Assembly: GCA_034620365.1 (NCBI GenBank)
Contig: JAQGEQ010000204.1
Location: 496,001-560,000 of the forward strand
Origin: Pegea sp. RAD2-039
Taxonomy: Eukaryota > Chordata > Thaliacea > Salpida > Salpidae
Length of the DNA stretch: 64,000 bases
Direction: 5' to 3'
The position numbers and the translations under genes are program-made. Under the pieces are notes generated by a model. The model had not been told where the DNA came from, did no database searches, and saw only the letters and a list, made by a program, of their open reading frames with translations. Below are positions 50,531 to 61,275 of this stretch, piece after piece (the stretch's first letter is position 1; each line of letters begins with the position of its first letter).

Positions 50531-52560
50531 ATTTTATTGGCTCTAGCAACTTAATAATCTCTGGATTTATCTTTCCTGCTCAGCCTAACTGAATAATAGC
50601 CTCATGTTGCCTCATTTTTATAAAACAAAATATAAACTTATCAAAATTTAGAACTAGAAAACTAAATAAGATTATAGAAAGAAAATGAGATACATAAATA
50701 TCAATTAAAATAGTTAGTCTAAAGATAATGTAAAATAAACAATCAATGCCAGCTCTTTGATTATAAGGTTTAAGTAAAAACCTAAACCATAGAGAAATGT
50801 TCATTTCATAGAAACACTAAATGTTACTATGGATGTATCTTTTATTTAAATTATCTTAAGTATTAGTTTAAAAAATTGAGTAAAAACTAATAGAAGCATA
50901 GAGCTCAATTTTTATAGATATTTTACAAATTTAAATAACTTAAAATTATTCATTTATAGCTACAATGAATATTAATCATAAGTTTTTCAGTAACTCTAAC
51001 TCTTGTTATGGAATTAAGTTATAAAACTTGTTTCAAATCTATTATCAATTAAAGACAATAACCAAAAAAAAAATCATTTCAAACCTTAAAATTTTATTAT
51101 TAATCTGTCAATTGAAAGATAAAATAAAATGATTTATAACTAATAATGAAATTATAAAATTAAAGTAAAAATACAAATATTATGACAAGCAAAATATATA
51201 AAAAATTAATAATTGAAACCACACCTAAATGTTTAGTTTCTATTACTATTTTATATTACAATTTAATATTTTAAACAGAATTATATCATGCTTTTTCAAG
51301 TACATAGATAAATTCATATAAATTTACATTCTCTAAAAGTTTAAAACAAAAATATTGAAAATCAAATTTTAAATATTATACATGAGAATCTTTCAACAGA
51401 ATATTATTGTAATTATGTCATAAGGTAAACAAAAGCTGACATAGATTTTTTCAAAAAGTTTGTCATCTTAAATTACTAGTTTAACTTTCTACTATAGTCA
51501 AAAATAACAACAAAAATGTTTATCAATTATAGCCAAAAATAAGACAAAATCATGATTTAAATTCAAATAAACTAGATACTAATAAATAAATAAAACAAAA
51601 AAAAATAGATTGAGATATCATCACTATCAAAATAACTTTACAAAAAAGTAATATTATAAAATTGTTAATTTACTAGAAATAATAACATATATTATTGTAC
51701 AAACTTTGTTAAATTATATGTCATCTTTTATATTAAAACATAAATAATATTGATAACAGGCTATATATATTATAGTCTTTTGTGATCTACAAAAGAATAA
51801 ACCTGCATAAATAAATTAAATCTGAGCTAATAACTGATTAAACTAAGTTAGCTTCCACAAATAGTATTTTTTATTAGATTATGATGAAATTTTTATGAGT
51901 CCTTTAGTGTAGGTTCACACCAAAGATTTATTTATATAAATCTTAATATTTATTATAAGATTTTTCATTATTAGCAAAAATTCTTTGAATATGAGATGAC
52001 GCTAATCATAAAAAAATAAATTCTAACAAAAGCAAAATCAGATGACTTATTCTGAGTTTAGAATTACATTTTTTTAAATGTGTGATACTTCAAAAAACTT
52101 TAACTTTATCAACACCAAAACATAATGTTTAATTCAATTTTATTTTAATTTTAAGATAATTTAGAAGAAAAAATAAATAAAAATCAATCTAGCATCTTAA
52201 ATACACTTAGAGAAAATAGTTGTAAAATAAAACTAATATTCAATAATCAGGCATACTAATAAAAGAAAAGAACTTTCAGCCTCAAAATTCAGTTTTTTTG
52301 TTTAATAAAGTTGTTTAAATCGATAACCTATTAAAAAAAAGTTCCTGAAAAAAATTGCTTAAATTGTAATTAGGTTTACTAAAACAATATTTAAAATAAC
52401 AAAGTAAAAATTAAATACTGATTGCAGTTTTAAAATAACGAAATTAGCAACTTTGAAATTAGGAAAATATTTTAACAACTACAGAGTTGTTAAAAATAAA
52501 AGATGGAGAACAATTAATATTAGTTCAAAGACCGATAATAAAAAAGGGGAATAATAAAGA
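50531..52560. other. very AT-rich gap, probable first intron of CSNK2B
   Basis: Low-complexity AT-rich sequence without recognisable exon or repeat family. If the candidate non-coding exon near 52.6 kb is real, this is part of the CSNK2B 5' UTR intron. Confidence 0.4.
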
Positions 52561-52564
52561 GACT

Positions 52565-52680
52565 AACCAACCTTTCTATCCCAACGACCGATACAGTACA
52601 AAATCGTATCTATCGAAATGGCGAAAGTGACGCCAACGCGTTTTGTAGAGTTTATACCGTTTACCATAAAATTCCAAGTA
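52565..52680 (-). promoter_or_regulatory. candidate CSNK2B promoter / non-coding first exon
   Basis: A short patch that is clearly richer in G and C than its surroundings, with several CG dinucleotides (acgccaacgcg). On the minus strand it ends in GATAGAAAG followed by GTTGGTTAG, which could be a splice donor to an acceptor just upstream of the CSNK2B ATG. Housekeeping CK2 beta genes often have a non-coding first exon. On the plus strand it contains a 25-codon ATG frame, judged incidental. Speculative. Confidence 0.35.
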
Positions 52681-53338
52681 ATCAAAGTACACTAATTAAA
52701 AAAGAAAGATTTTTTAAAATAAAGTCATAGTTCTTCTGAGTCTCTCAGATATTTTATGAAACGAATTTCATGAGAAAATAATTAAAATAAGGTGGTAATG
52801 TCTTTTTATTAAAGTTTTGATAAATCAATTTAAATTCTTATTTTTTATAAACATGCATCTTTCCCCAGATCAATCCTTCTACCAAGTCTAATATTTCATT
52901 TATAAAACTTACTTTAGGACTTAATCTATCCTATTGTTTTTGACATAAATACAAACAACTTGCTAAAAATAAATCAATAAGAAATTTCTTTAAAAAACTA
53001 TTGCTTCATTTGTGAATTATTTTCTTTCAAAATTTTTTTAAACTTTTAAATTTTGAACCATTTAAAAGTGTTTTCAGTCCCTGATTTGCGAAAAGGGTTA
53101 AAATTTCGAGAAAATTGTATTACTGACAAAGTGAGAGAGTATAGCTTTCTTAATATTGGTATCAGTTCTAAAATATATGCTTTGCGTAATTAAAAATGTG
53201 GAAATACTGGTAATTTCTTTAGTTCGTAACTTTGTCCTTCATAGTTTATTTTCTTAAAATTGATGTAAAAAATATTATTGTACTGTCTTAGGTAGTTAAG
53301 TAATAAAAGTATTTAACGATTAAATTCTTATTTTTAAA

Positions 53339-53800
53339 ATTATCAACAATTTAATTGACATTCAGTTTGATGATTTCTCTTCCATTACTCCTTTCCTCAA
53401 GTTATATCAGCTCAGACGACATACATTACATCCTAAAAAGCCTATATTATCTGGTACATTGGTCAGAGCAAATTTTTTCTCATACTGCACAGTTAATACA
53501 TGGAACCAGCTGCCATCAGACATTGCCATGTCAAAGTCGCTTGCGTTGTTCAAGCAGAAGTTGAACTACTATAATATTGCCAACATTGTCATTTCTAAAC
53601 TGTGATTTTTTTTCTCTTTTTTATATTATTAACATTCCATGTAATTGTTCACTGTTATATGCTTTAAATGCCATCGAAATACTATGTGTTACATCTTTTA
53701 CTTTCTATATTTCTAATTAAATAGATGTGAGAATTTGTGTTAGCGAGAGGTGCTCTCTTCAGCTACCCTCCTTCGCATTTATTGAAATAAATAAATAAAT
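53339..53800 (+). mobile_element. LINE 3' end: RT C-terminal tail plus 3' UTR
   Basis: A 5'-truncated non-LTR retrotransposon. The frame to TGA at 53603-53605 shows the typical C-terminus of LINE ORF2: LIDIQFDDFSS, YQLRRHTLHP, LVRANFFSYCTVNTWNQLPS and SLALFKQKLNYY. A 3' UTR of about 190 bp follows and ends in a short AAATAAATAAAT tail at about 53785-53800. The truncation and simple-repeat tail are as expected for target-primed reverse transcription. Clade (CR1, Jockey or similar) not determined. Confidence 0.8.
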
Positions 53801-53920
53801 GGTTATAAATGTTGATGAGAAATCTGAATATCTGCCTTATGAGTTCATCTAACGATTTTTTATGCACTCGGAATATAGAATATAATTTGTTATAAACAAT
53901 TTATTATGTATTCTTTTGCG

Positions 53921-54245
53921 TCTCTGTAGTGTAGTGGTTATCCTGGCCGCCTAACACGCGGTAGGGCCCGGCCTCGAGCCTGGACGTACACATATTTGCG
54001 ACAAAGAAAAGTTCATACAAAATCCGAGTAAGTATGGTTGGTAACTAACAACACTTCTAGGGAAGCAAAGTTCCAATTGAGTCGGCGTAGCGGCATCAGT
54101 TCTTTCATTCCGCTATATACTTTGTTGGCGTCAAAGTGGAATCTTGCCGCAACAAGATCTCCATAATATCTGCCCTGGCTTACAGCAAGGCCGTTCTGGG
54201 CAGAAGTAGACCGCACTTCACTGTAACAGCCGTATGCTGTGTGGA
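53921..54245 (+). mobile_element. tRNA-derived SINE, copy 1
   Basis: The 5' head (53921-53988) is clearly derived from a valine tRNA: TGTAGTGTAGTGGTTATC (box A), GCCGCCTAACACGCGG (AAC anticodon arm) and GGCCTCGAGCC (decayed box B). The body then shares several blocks with copy 2: ACACATATTTGCGACAA at 53989, CAGTTCTTTCATTCCGCT, CTTTGTTGGCGT and CTCCATAATATCTG near 54162. The 3' end is approximate. The head is not a functional tRNA gene because its acceptor stem does not pair. Confidence 0.8.
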
Positions 54246-54935
54246 TTAATTGAAAATTATTTGGTCTACTTTTGAATTTTATCACGAATAAGTATTTTTA
54301 GGAAACTAATTTGAACTATTGCATCGAAAGTTTATTCAGAATTTACGTTTTTAAAACTCTCTAGCTACCAATTTATGAACTATAAGCTGCCTCCAAATCA
54401 AAATGTTTTTGTAGTTTATTTTAGCATGCGGCCAACGTTGTATTCTATATTTTAAAAAATTGTTTGTTTATGAGGATCTGATGCCTACTTCTAGTTATAT
54501 TCATTTATTGTTTCTAATTTCAGACTTGTTGAACTCAACAACATTTTGTAAGTTTCTGCCATTATACAACTTAACTGGCTAAATTTATTGTTTACACTTT
54601 TTAGATAGAGTCACTATTTAAAATAAGTTTTAATATTTCAGATTAAAATTTGTTTATCTAGAATAATCTTTTTTCAGTTAAAACACAGTAGAATAGTTTA
54701 AGTAAGAAACAAAAATATTCGCTTTACTGTAATTAGATTAATTTTAAGACTTAATAATAAATCTTAGCAGTAAAAAGAATATTCGAAAAGAAATTAGAAA
54801 ATAAATTTTCTAAGAAATATGGTCGGAGAAAAACTGAACCTTCGAAAAAAATCAGTTAAGCTTTCAATAAAAAGCACTTCTGATTAACACAAGTACATGA
54901 TTTAATTTAAATAATTTCCTTTCACTTCATTTTTT

Positions 54936-55311
54936 AGCCTGCTTAGGTCGAGAACGACCATGCATATGTTTGTCAGAACAGATATTATGGAGATATAGAC
55001 GTTGCCCATGCATCAGAATTCCACGCCAACAAGGTCATGCAGCGGAACAGACGGACTGATTCGGCTGCGCCTAATAGGCGTCGCAGGAGCTGCCAGAGCA
55101 AAACTGAGACCAACTGCCCATGAAGTTACTACAAATTTAAACTCAGAGTATCACGTCTCATAGAAGTGATGTCATTAATCAGACTCACAAGGCACTTCTA
55201 CCCAGTTTTTTATGGACTTTTCCTTGTCGCAAATATGTGTCCATTTGAGCTCAAACCCGGGACTTTCCGCGGGGTAGATGGGTATGGAACCGCTACACCA
55301 TACAGATGGAC
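54936..55311 (-). mobile_element. tRNA-derived SINE, copy 2 (inverted)
   Basis: Same family as copy 1 but on the opposite strand. The head starts at 55311 (GTCCATCTGTATGGTGTAGC) with a tRNA-like box A, a CCCGCGG arm and a GGTTTGAGCTC box B. The body has ACACATATTTGCGACAAGG at about 55240-55222, TTCCGCTGCATGACC, CTTGTTGGCGT and CTCCATAATATCTG. It is more diverged in the head and contains an extra segment (about 55.05-55.19 kb) compared with copy 1. Ends are approximate. Confidence 0.75.
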
Positions 55312-55468
55312 ATTTTCACTTCATACATTTCTTTCATTGAAGATGTTTCTGACATACTAGCAATTAAAATAATATTCTAAAAATATCTGGCATCAATAAA
55401 AAGTAAATCAGACAGACAGCGTTGTGAAATGATACAAATAAAAAAAGCAAATTGGAGGTTGAAAAAAA

Positions 55469-57284
55469 TCAGTTTATGCTTCTACTGAAGCGTTCAAGAA
55501 TTTCTACAGTCGTTGACAAATTCTTCTTCAGAAGTCTGACATTATATTGATGCTTTTTTGATTTTATATGAGCTAGAAAAAAATATAGTGAGAACAATCA
55601 CTTGATCAATTCATACATCTTACCCTCCCAACAAGCAGTTTGTACATACAAATCTCCACAAATCTTACACTTCTTCAACGTTCTTCGTTCCTTGGCAAGA
55701 TTGGATGGTTCAGGCATCATGGGAGACACTTTCAAGACATTCTAAATATTTTATAATCTTTATCGTTTCTTAATGAGTTAAAAACTAACTTTAGGATCGA
55801 CATCAAGAAGTTGCTCAGAAATATGTGGATGATTGGCGAAAAAATTCTTAATTACAAGTAAAGCTGGTTTGTGTACTAAATCATCCCATCGAGATGGTTC
55901 ATCACCATTTAGTGGGTACACTTGTAATGAGTTCATTCCTACAAAGAAAATACATCATCAAAGTGAAGGAGAAGCCATCGAGCAACTAACTATTAACTAG
56001 TCGTTTAGTGATCCATTTAATCTGATACTTGGCATACTTCCAAGTTGCTACTTTCATCTTCTCAACTGATTGTTGAAACAACTTGGGATTTTTTTGTTTA
56101 ATTTCATCATCAGAAATAAGATATTCATGAAACTCTAAAACAAAACTATCTTCTTTATCAGTTCGTTTAAATACCATCAAAGCAACCTTTAAATCCGATA
56201 CTTTGAAAGATTCCGCGCTCATAATCTGCATCTTCATCAGATTGTAATCTTTGAGAGTTGTAAGATGAATGAAAGTGCTCCAGCTCATCTACGAGTCCAG
56301 ATTCAATCATCTTTTCAACTCTCACTCTTATACGCTCTTCAAGTACTGACCAATAACATAATTAGCTGATTCATTGCTGGACATGTGGACTAACTTTTAG
56401 CTTGGCACTGGACCCACAACATACAAGTATTTGGATAGCGGAGCGGACCTCCATAGCAACCACCTCCACGCTGATTTTGTTGCTGTGAAAGATGTTCGCT
56501 CATCGAGATTTGAGTTTGATCATAAATCTGAAAAGAAGAGATATGAGATGGATGGGATTAGTGATGAAGATGGCCAACTTCTAATGCTCTGATGATCTTC
56601 CTGCGATCATTCGGATGCAGAAGAAGAGCAGTGTCAGGATCAATTTCTTGTAACTGTTGATGTAGTGACTCGTTTGTTTGATCATCAAATTTCTGATAAA
56701 TAAATTTTTAGAAGATAATGAGTAGTTGCTAAGCAACCGACTTCTCGATCATCGTCACTTGTTTGTTTCGTGTTGAGAAGTTGATTCCAGAGAATTCCTT
56801 CAAGGTAGTAGTAAGTGCCACCCGCTATCACCGGTACTTTACCACGTGAGTGGATGTCATCAATCTGAAAACACGTGATGAAAAGAGAAAGTGATTTAAG
56901 AAAGACTCACAATACGGAGGACTTCTTGTTGAAATTGAAGAGATGTAAACTCATGTAAAGGATCATAGATCCCAATCATATGATGAGGACACAATTTCAT
57001 CTCTTCTGGGGTTACTTTGTTCGTAATGATGTCCAAACCTTTATAAACCTGTAAATGAGATGATGAGAAAGGAAAAGGGCACTTTTGGGGCGCCAAACCT
57101 GCATCGAATCTGCGCTAACAATTTCTCCATTGATACGAGATGCAATTTGAAGAGCTAGTTTCGATTTTCCAGCTCCAGTTGCTCCCAGAATCACTACAAC
57201 AGGTGGGAAGCGGTCACGTGCTCCGGTCGAAGACATTACAGAACAGAATTTTTGAAAGAATTTTTTTATCATAAATTTGAACAA
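55469..57284 (-). CDS. TRIT1: tRNA dimethylallyltransferase (isopentenyl-A37)
   Basis: Ten exons closing in frame: 57236-57099, 57048-56911, 56864-56742, 56692-56579, 56527-56395, 56345-56187, 56134-55991, 55938-55790, 55741-55624, 55572-55469. This gives 439 residues from the ATG at 57236, or 455 from an in-frame ATG at 57284. It transfers an isopentenyl group to A37 of certain tRNAs. Visible signatures: P-loop [78 protein letters not shown], and a C-terminal C2H2 zinc finger ([10 protein letters not shown]...HIKSKKH) typical of eukaryotic members. The longer start adds [16 protein letters not shown], a basic, hydrophobic stretch that could target mitochondria; the shorter start would be cytosolic/nuclear, as in dual-localised relatives. 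It lies 106 bp downstream of the EXD2 stop, same strand. Confidence 0.96.
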
Positions 57285-57390
57285 AACTTTAATTTCCTGA
57301 CGAAGATGAACATTTAGTTAATAATATTTTAAACATAAATAAAAGAGAAACAAGAAGTTAAACGGAGATAATAAAAGAGCAAATATTGTT

Positions 57391-60300
57391 TCATGACGAG
57401 TTGTTAGCTTCGACGGGTATCTGCTCTACATGTTTCTGATGGCTGAAAGGACGAATTAGAATCTGATTAGCTTCTACTGATGATGAACTTTCATTTATAT
57501 TTTGAAATCGATTAAATGTTTTTCGAGTGTTGCTACTAGCAACTGTTGGCAATTTTATTTCTTCATTATTCTCCAGACTTTCAGATTTCTCTTCAATTTT
57601 TGTTGCTGCTGCTTCAGTTGATTCATCTTCAATGACTACATCTTTCACACAACTTCCTTCCGAATTTGGAGGCAAATTGTCACCACCAGAGTGCGCTGCT
57701 GAGTGACCATCTACTGGAGAAAGATCTTCTTTGAAAGAAGATGTTAAGATCGATGATTCAAGCAATTCATTTGATTCAGCAGTTGGTGGATATTTGGGGC
57801 GTTGAAAGTTGATAGACCATCTGATAGGTAAAAACTTTGGCTTCATCGAATTGACGAAATGTTTACGCCACAAACGCTCGAAGTCGTAAATTCTCTGCAA
57901 CAAAATCGGTTGGTTGTGATGACATGAGAGGTGACAGTGATGAGAGAAACCTGGAGAGCGTTTTCTTTCATCAGACTTTCAATTACAGTTTGCCCATGTG
58001 GTTTAAAGTGAGGGTTTTGAACTCTGCAAACAGCATTTCAGTCATAAAAAGTGAAGATAAAAAACGGAAATTTGAAATGAAACGAAGAAAATATGTAATC
58101 TGCCAACTGACTTTATAGATAAATTCAAAGCTCTTTCAATCAATGATTGATTTATCTCAGGTTCATTAAAATAGTCCATAATGATCTGCTGGAGTTCATC
58201 GCGTCTTTGTGGAGGAAGATTTAAGTATGATCTTGATAGAGCAGTAGCTAAATAAGAGATGAAAGTCTAGGGAGGAAGAAGGAAAGAACTTGACGAATAT
58301 TACCTGCTGATTGAACCTTCTTAATAGCTGGAATTTGAATCCAAGCTTCAGTGTGCTAAAAAAACAACAGCTGAAGTTTGTGAATTACCAATTGGACTTA
58401 CAATTGGGGCGTTAAACTGTATAGCTATTTGCTCCCTTAAAGATACTTCAGTGAGATTAGATTTGTAATGACAACTCAGACATAAGGGCAGGACATCGTG
58501 CGAGACATGTCCTTTTATAGGTACAGGAAAAAACCTACCACAAAATGTATTTGTTAAAAGTTCTATTAGAATATTGTGCATCATACTTCCTATATTCATG
58601 AGGCACGATATTTTTACGAAGAATGTTTTGTTCAGTTCCACATACTACACAAATATTCAGCTTTTCTTCGGCATCGAAATGATCTTCTAAGTTTCTACCA
58701 GATGGTTCAAATTTTAACTGTACAGTGAATGGGTCTTGGCATATAATAGCTGAAATTTACAAAGAAATCAATTTAGTCGCAAAACTCATTGAATTAGATT
58801 AACTTCAAGTGACAGAAATTTCAATTACTTGCAAGCCCTTTCTTCACATACCAATCAGCTCTTTTCCTACCACATGTACACAGCAAAACTCCGTCAGGGG
58901 CTTGTAGTCTGCAATTACTGTAGATAGGACGACTTCTGTAATAGTAAAGATGAAATTGAAACTTATATATTATAAACTAAGTTTTTGTTTTGATTTATCT
59001 ATCAAATCATTTAGTAGATGTTGAAAATATACAAAAATAGCATTTAAAAGGGCAAATAATAAATACAACCAAATAGATTACAAAATTGTAAGATCTGAAC
59101 ATAATAAAGTGTGCTTGCTGTTATTTACGTTGGTGTAATAGCTCGCTACTTCACATTTTTATAAGAGCAAAACAATTATTTTTCTACTTGCTTAACTACA
59201 TGTGCTAGAAGCAAGTAAGTGCTTAGCACCTTCGACCACTAAAGCCCAAGATTCAAAACAAGTTTTTTGTTAGCTTAGTTTTGTTGACAGAGGAGTTTTA
59301 CTATTCAAGGTGCTAACCTCAACTTTCTATTTGTTGCGCCCTACATAGGATTTTAGCCAGGGTCACTAGATCACAAACCAAAATTTGTATCACGATATCA
59401 GCCAAAAGTGCTGATTAGAAATATTAGAATTAAAAAAATTCAAATTACCTAACCAAATGTTTCTTAGTTGATAGGTTTTTAGGCGGTTTATTATTTGATT
59501 TCTTTGTCAGAGTGTCTTTTTTGCTTTTAACGCCTTTTTTTGATTGTAAAAACTGAACATCAATGTTACTATGACATTGTTCTATCATCATAAGCCACAA
59601 TTCTTTATGGACAGTTAGTTCTAAACTTTTAGTAACCGCTGAGGCTCGATTAGAAAACTTCTTAAAAATAGCAGCAACGAATATTTGCACAGCTATACTA
59701 GCATCTTCAGCTGCATATTTGATCTGAAAAAAAAAAAAAGGATTTGTAGACAAGCTTTAAGAACTGATGTAACATTTTTAAAATGTTTAGTAAATAAATC
59801 ATTTAAATTTTAATAAAAAAAACTACTTTCTATTTAATCATTGTTTTTGAAGTTAAACAATAGAATAAAGAAAGCTAATTTGACATTTTTACAAAGTTAT
59901 ATATATAAAAATGTTCAAACTTGGTTAGATGAAAGAACAGTGGAATCCCAGTTGCTGCATTGAATGCTTCTAGGTTTTGATATCTTCACATTTAAATATT
60001 TTTCAGCTAATACTTTCAAGCTTAAGCCACTGTAAGATTAATGAAACAAGTTTTAAGATTATCACTTAAAGATGAAATTTTGATGAATACAAAAGCAACA
60101 GCCATTGATAAAACACCAAAATTGATAAAGTTTGTTTATATTTACAAAAATAAGTATTTAGCTCAAAGAAAATGAACAAATTCGAAATAGTAGATTTATG
60201 TTTGAGAGTTTTGATGGAAGTAATGACTCATTTACCGTTTGGTATCAAATGGTCCAATATCCACCAAAAATCTCAAATCAAAACAACCATTTACTGTTAT

Positions 60301-61275
60301 AGATCTACCACTTTTTAGTTTATTAGCATCATGGATACATGAAACACCAAGCTATGAAAAATTCAGCATAAAAAAGGTTACTTTAATTGAAAATATTTGT
60401 TAGTTTAAAATATATTATAAGATAACAAACCTTAATTATAGAAGGATTTTCTAACATATTTACTAATATGTCTGGTAACTCAGTGATACTGTTCAATTTA
60501 ATAATCATAACATGACCATTATAAGTTGCAAGCTGAACAATGGAAACTGGCCTACCAGCTACCCATTCACAATCAAATCCTAATAATGGAACCTAAAGTA
60601 AAATCAATTAAAATAAAATTTCACCTATAATTACATATGTTAAAAATTAATTGAATAAAATTAGTGTTATTTCAATAAGAAATAATAACTAATAAATAAT
60701 AGAATTTGAATAAATACATATTATCTATAAACAACTAAATGGTTTATAAACTATGAATGAACTAACAAATATCATAATAAATACCAAAACACTAAAAAAT
60801 GTTCAAACTATTATTTTGAGTTAAACAATAAATTATATCTAAATTAGAAATGAAGAAAATATTACTAGAATATACATAATCATTCAAATTATAAAACTAT
60901 TTCAAATAAACAAAATCATGCAAAATATTTTTGTTAGATTTAAAACATTATAAGAAAAAATACAAATAAAATTATAACTGTTTAAAACAAAAGTATAAAA
61001 GTACTAACTTCATTAACATCTTTAATAAAGTGAGGTAAGCTTGTAGCAAAGTCTTTCAAAGTTCTGATGACATATATTTTTGAGGTAGTATTTTTAGAAA
61101 TAGTTAAAAAATCCTCTTCAATTTTTCTAAGACAATTTTTAAGGAGAACTTGAGTTGATGTTTTAGATCTAACTTCTTCAACTCGTCTGATCATCTTAGA
61201 TAAAGAAGTTCCAATAAATATACCAAAAGCAACACAGCCAACACATACAACAATTTTTGCTTTATTTTGAGGCAT
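57391..61275 (-). CDS. EXD2: exonuclease 3'-5' domain-containing protein 2
   Basis: Twelve exons sum to 2097 nt (698 residues): 61275-61009, 60592-60431, 60351-60236, 60029-59921, 59723-59449, 58935-58829, 58749-58587, 58534-58402, 58355-58304, 58247-58112, 58023-57951, 57894-57391. The N-terminus is a membrane anchor (IVVCVGCVAFGIFIGTSL), as in EXD2 of the mitochondrial outer membrane. The DEDDy exonuclease domain shows LGFDCEWV (motif I), GCFDLRFL (motif II region), GLSLKVLAEKYL and YAAEDASIAVQIF (motif III). A Lys-rich linker leads to the EXD2-specific region RSRPIYSNC...LCTCGRKRADWY and an HNH-like zinc site (CVVCG...NIVPHEYRKFFP...LCLSCH). The tail RLWRKHFVNSMKPKFLPIRW matches vertebrate EXD2; an acidic, Ser-rich extension of roughly 130 residues follows. 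Known roles are DNA end resection and mitochondrial RNA metabolism. The protein is longer than the human 621 residues. Confidence 0.95.

Noticed and set aside
53921-53993. A genuine tRNA-Val gene
   Set aside because: The anticodon arm and box A are tRNA-Val-like, but the acceptor stem does not pair, box B is altered, and the same downstream body occurs in a second element, so this is a SINE head.
59210-59345. A degraded tRNA-like repeat in an EXD2 intron
   Set aside because: A patch that is less AT-rich contains AGATTCAAAAC, reminiscent of box B, but no box A, anticodon arm or shared SINE block could be found.
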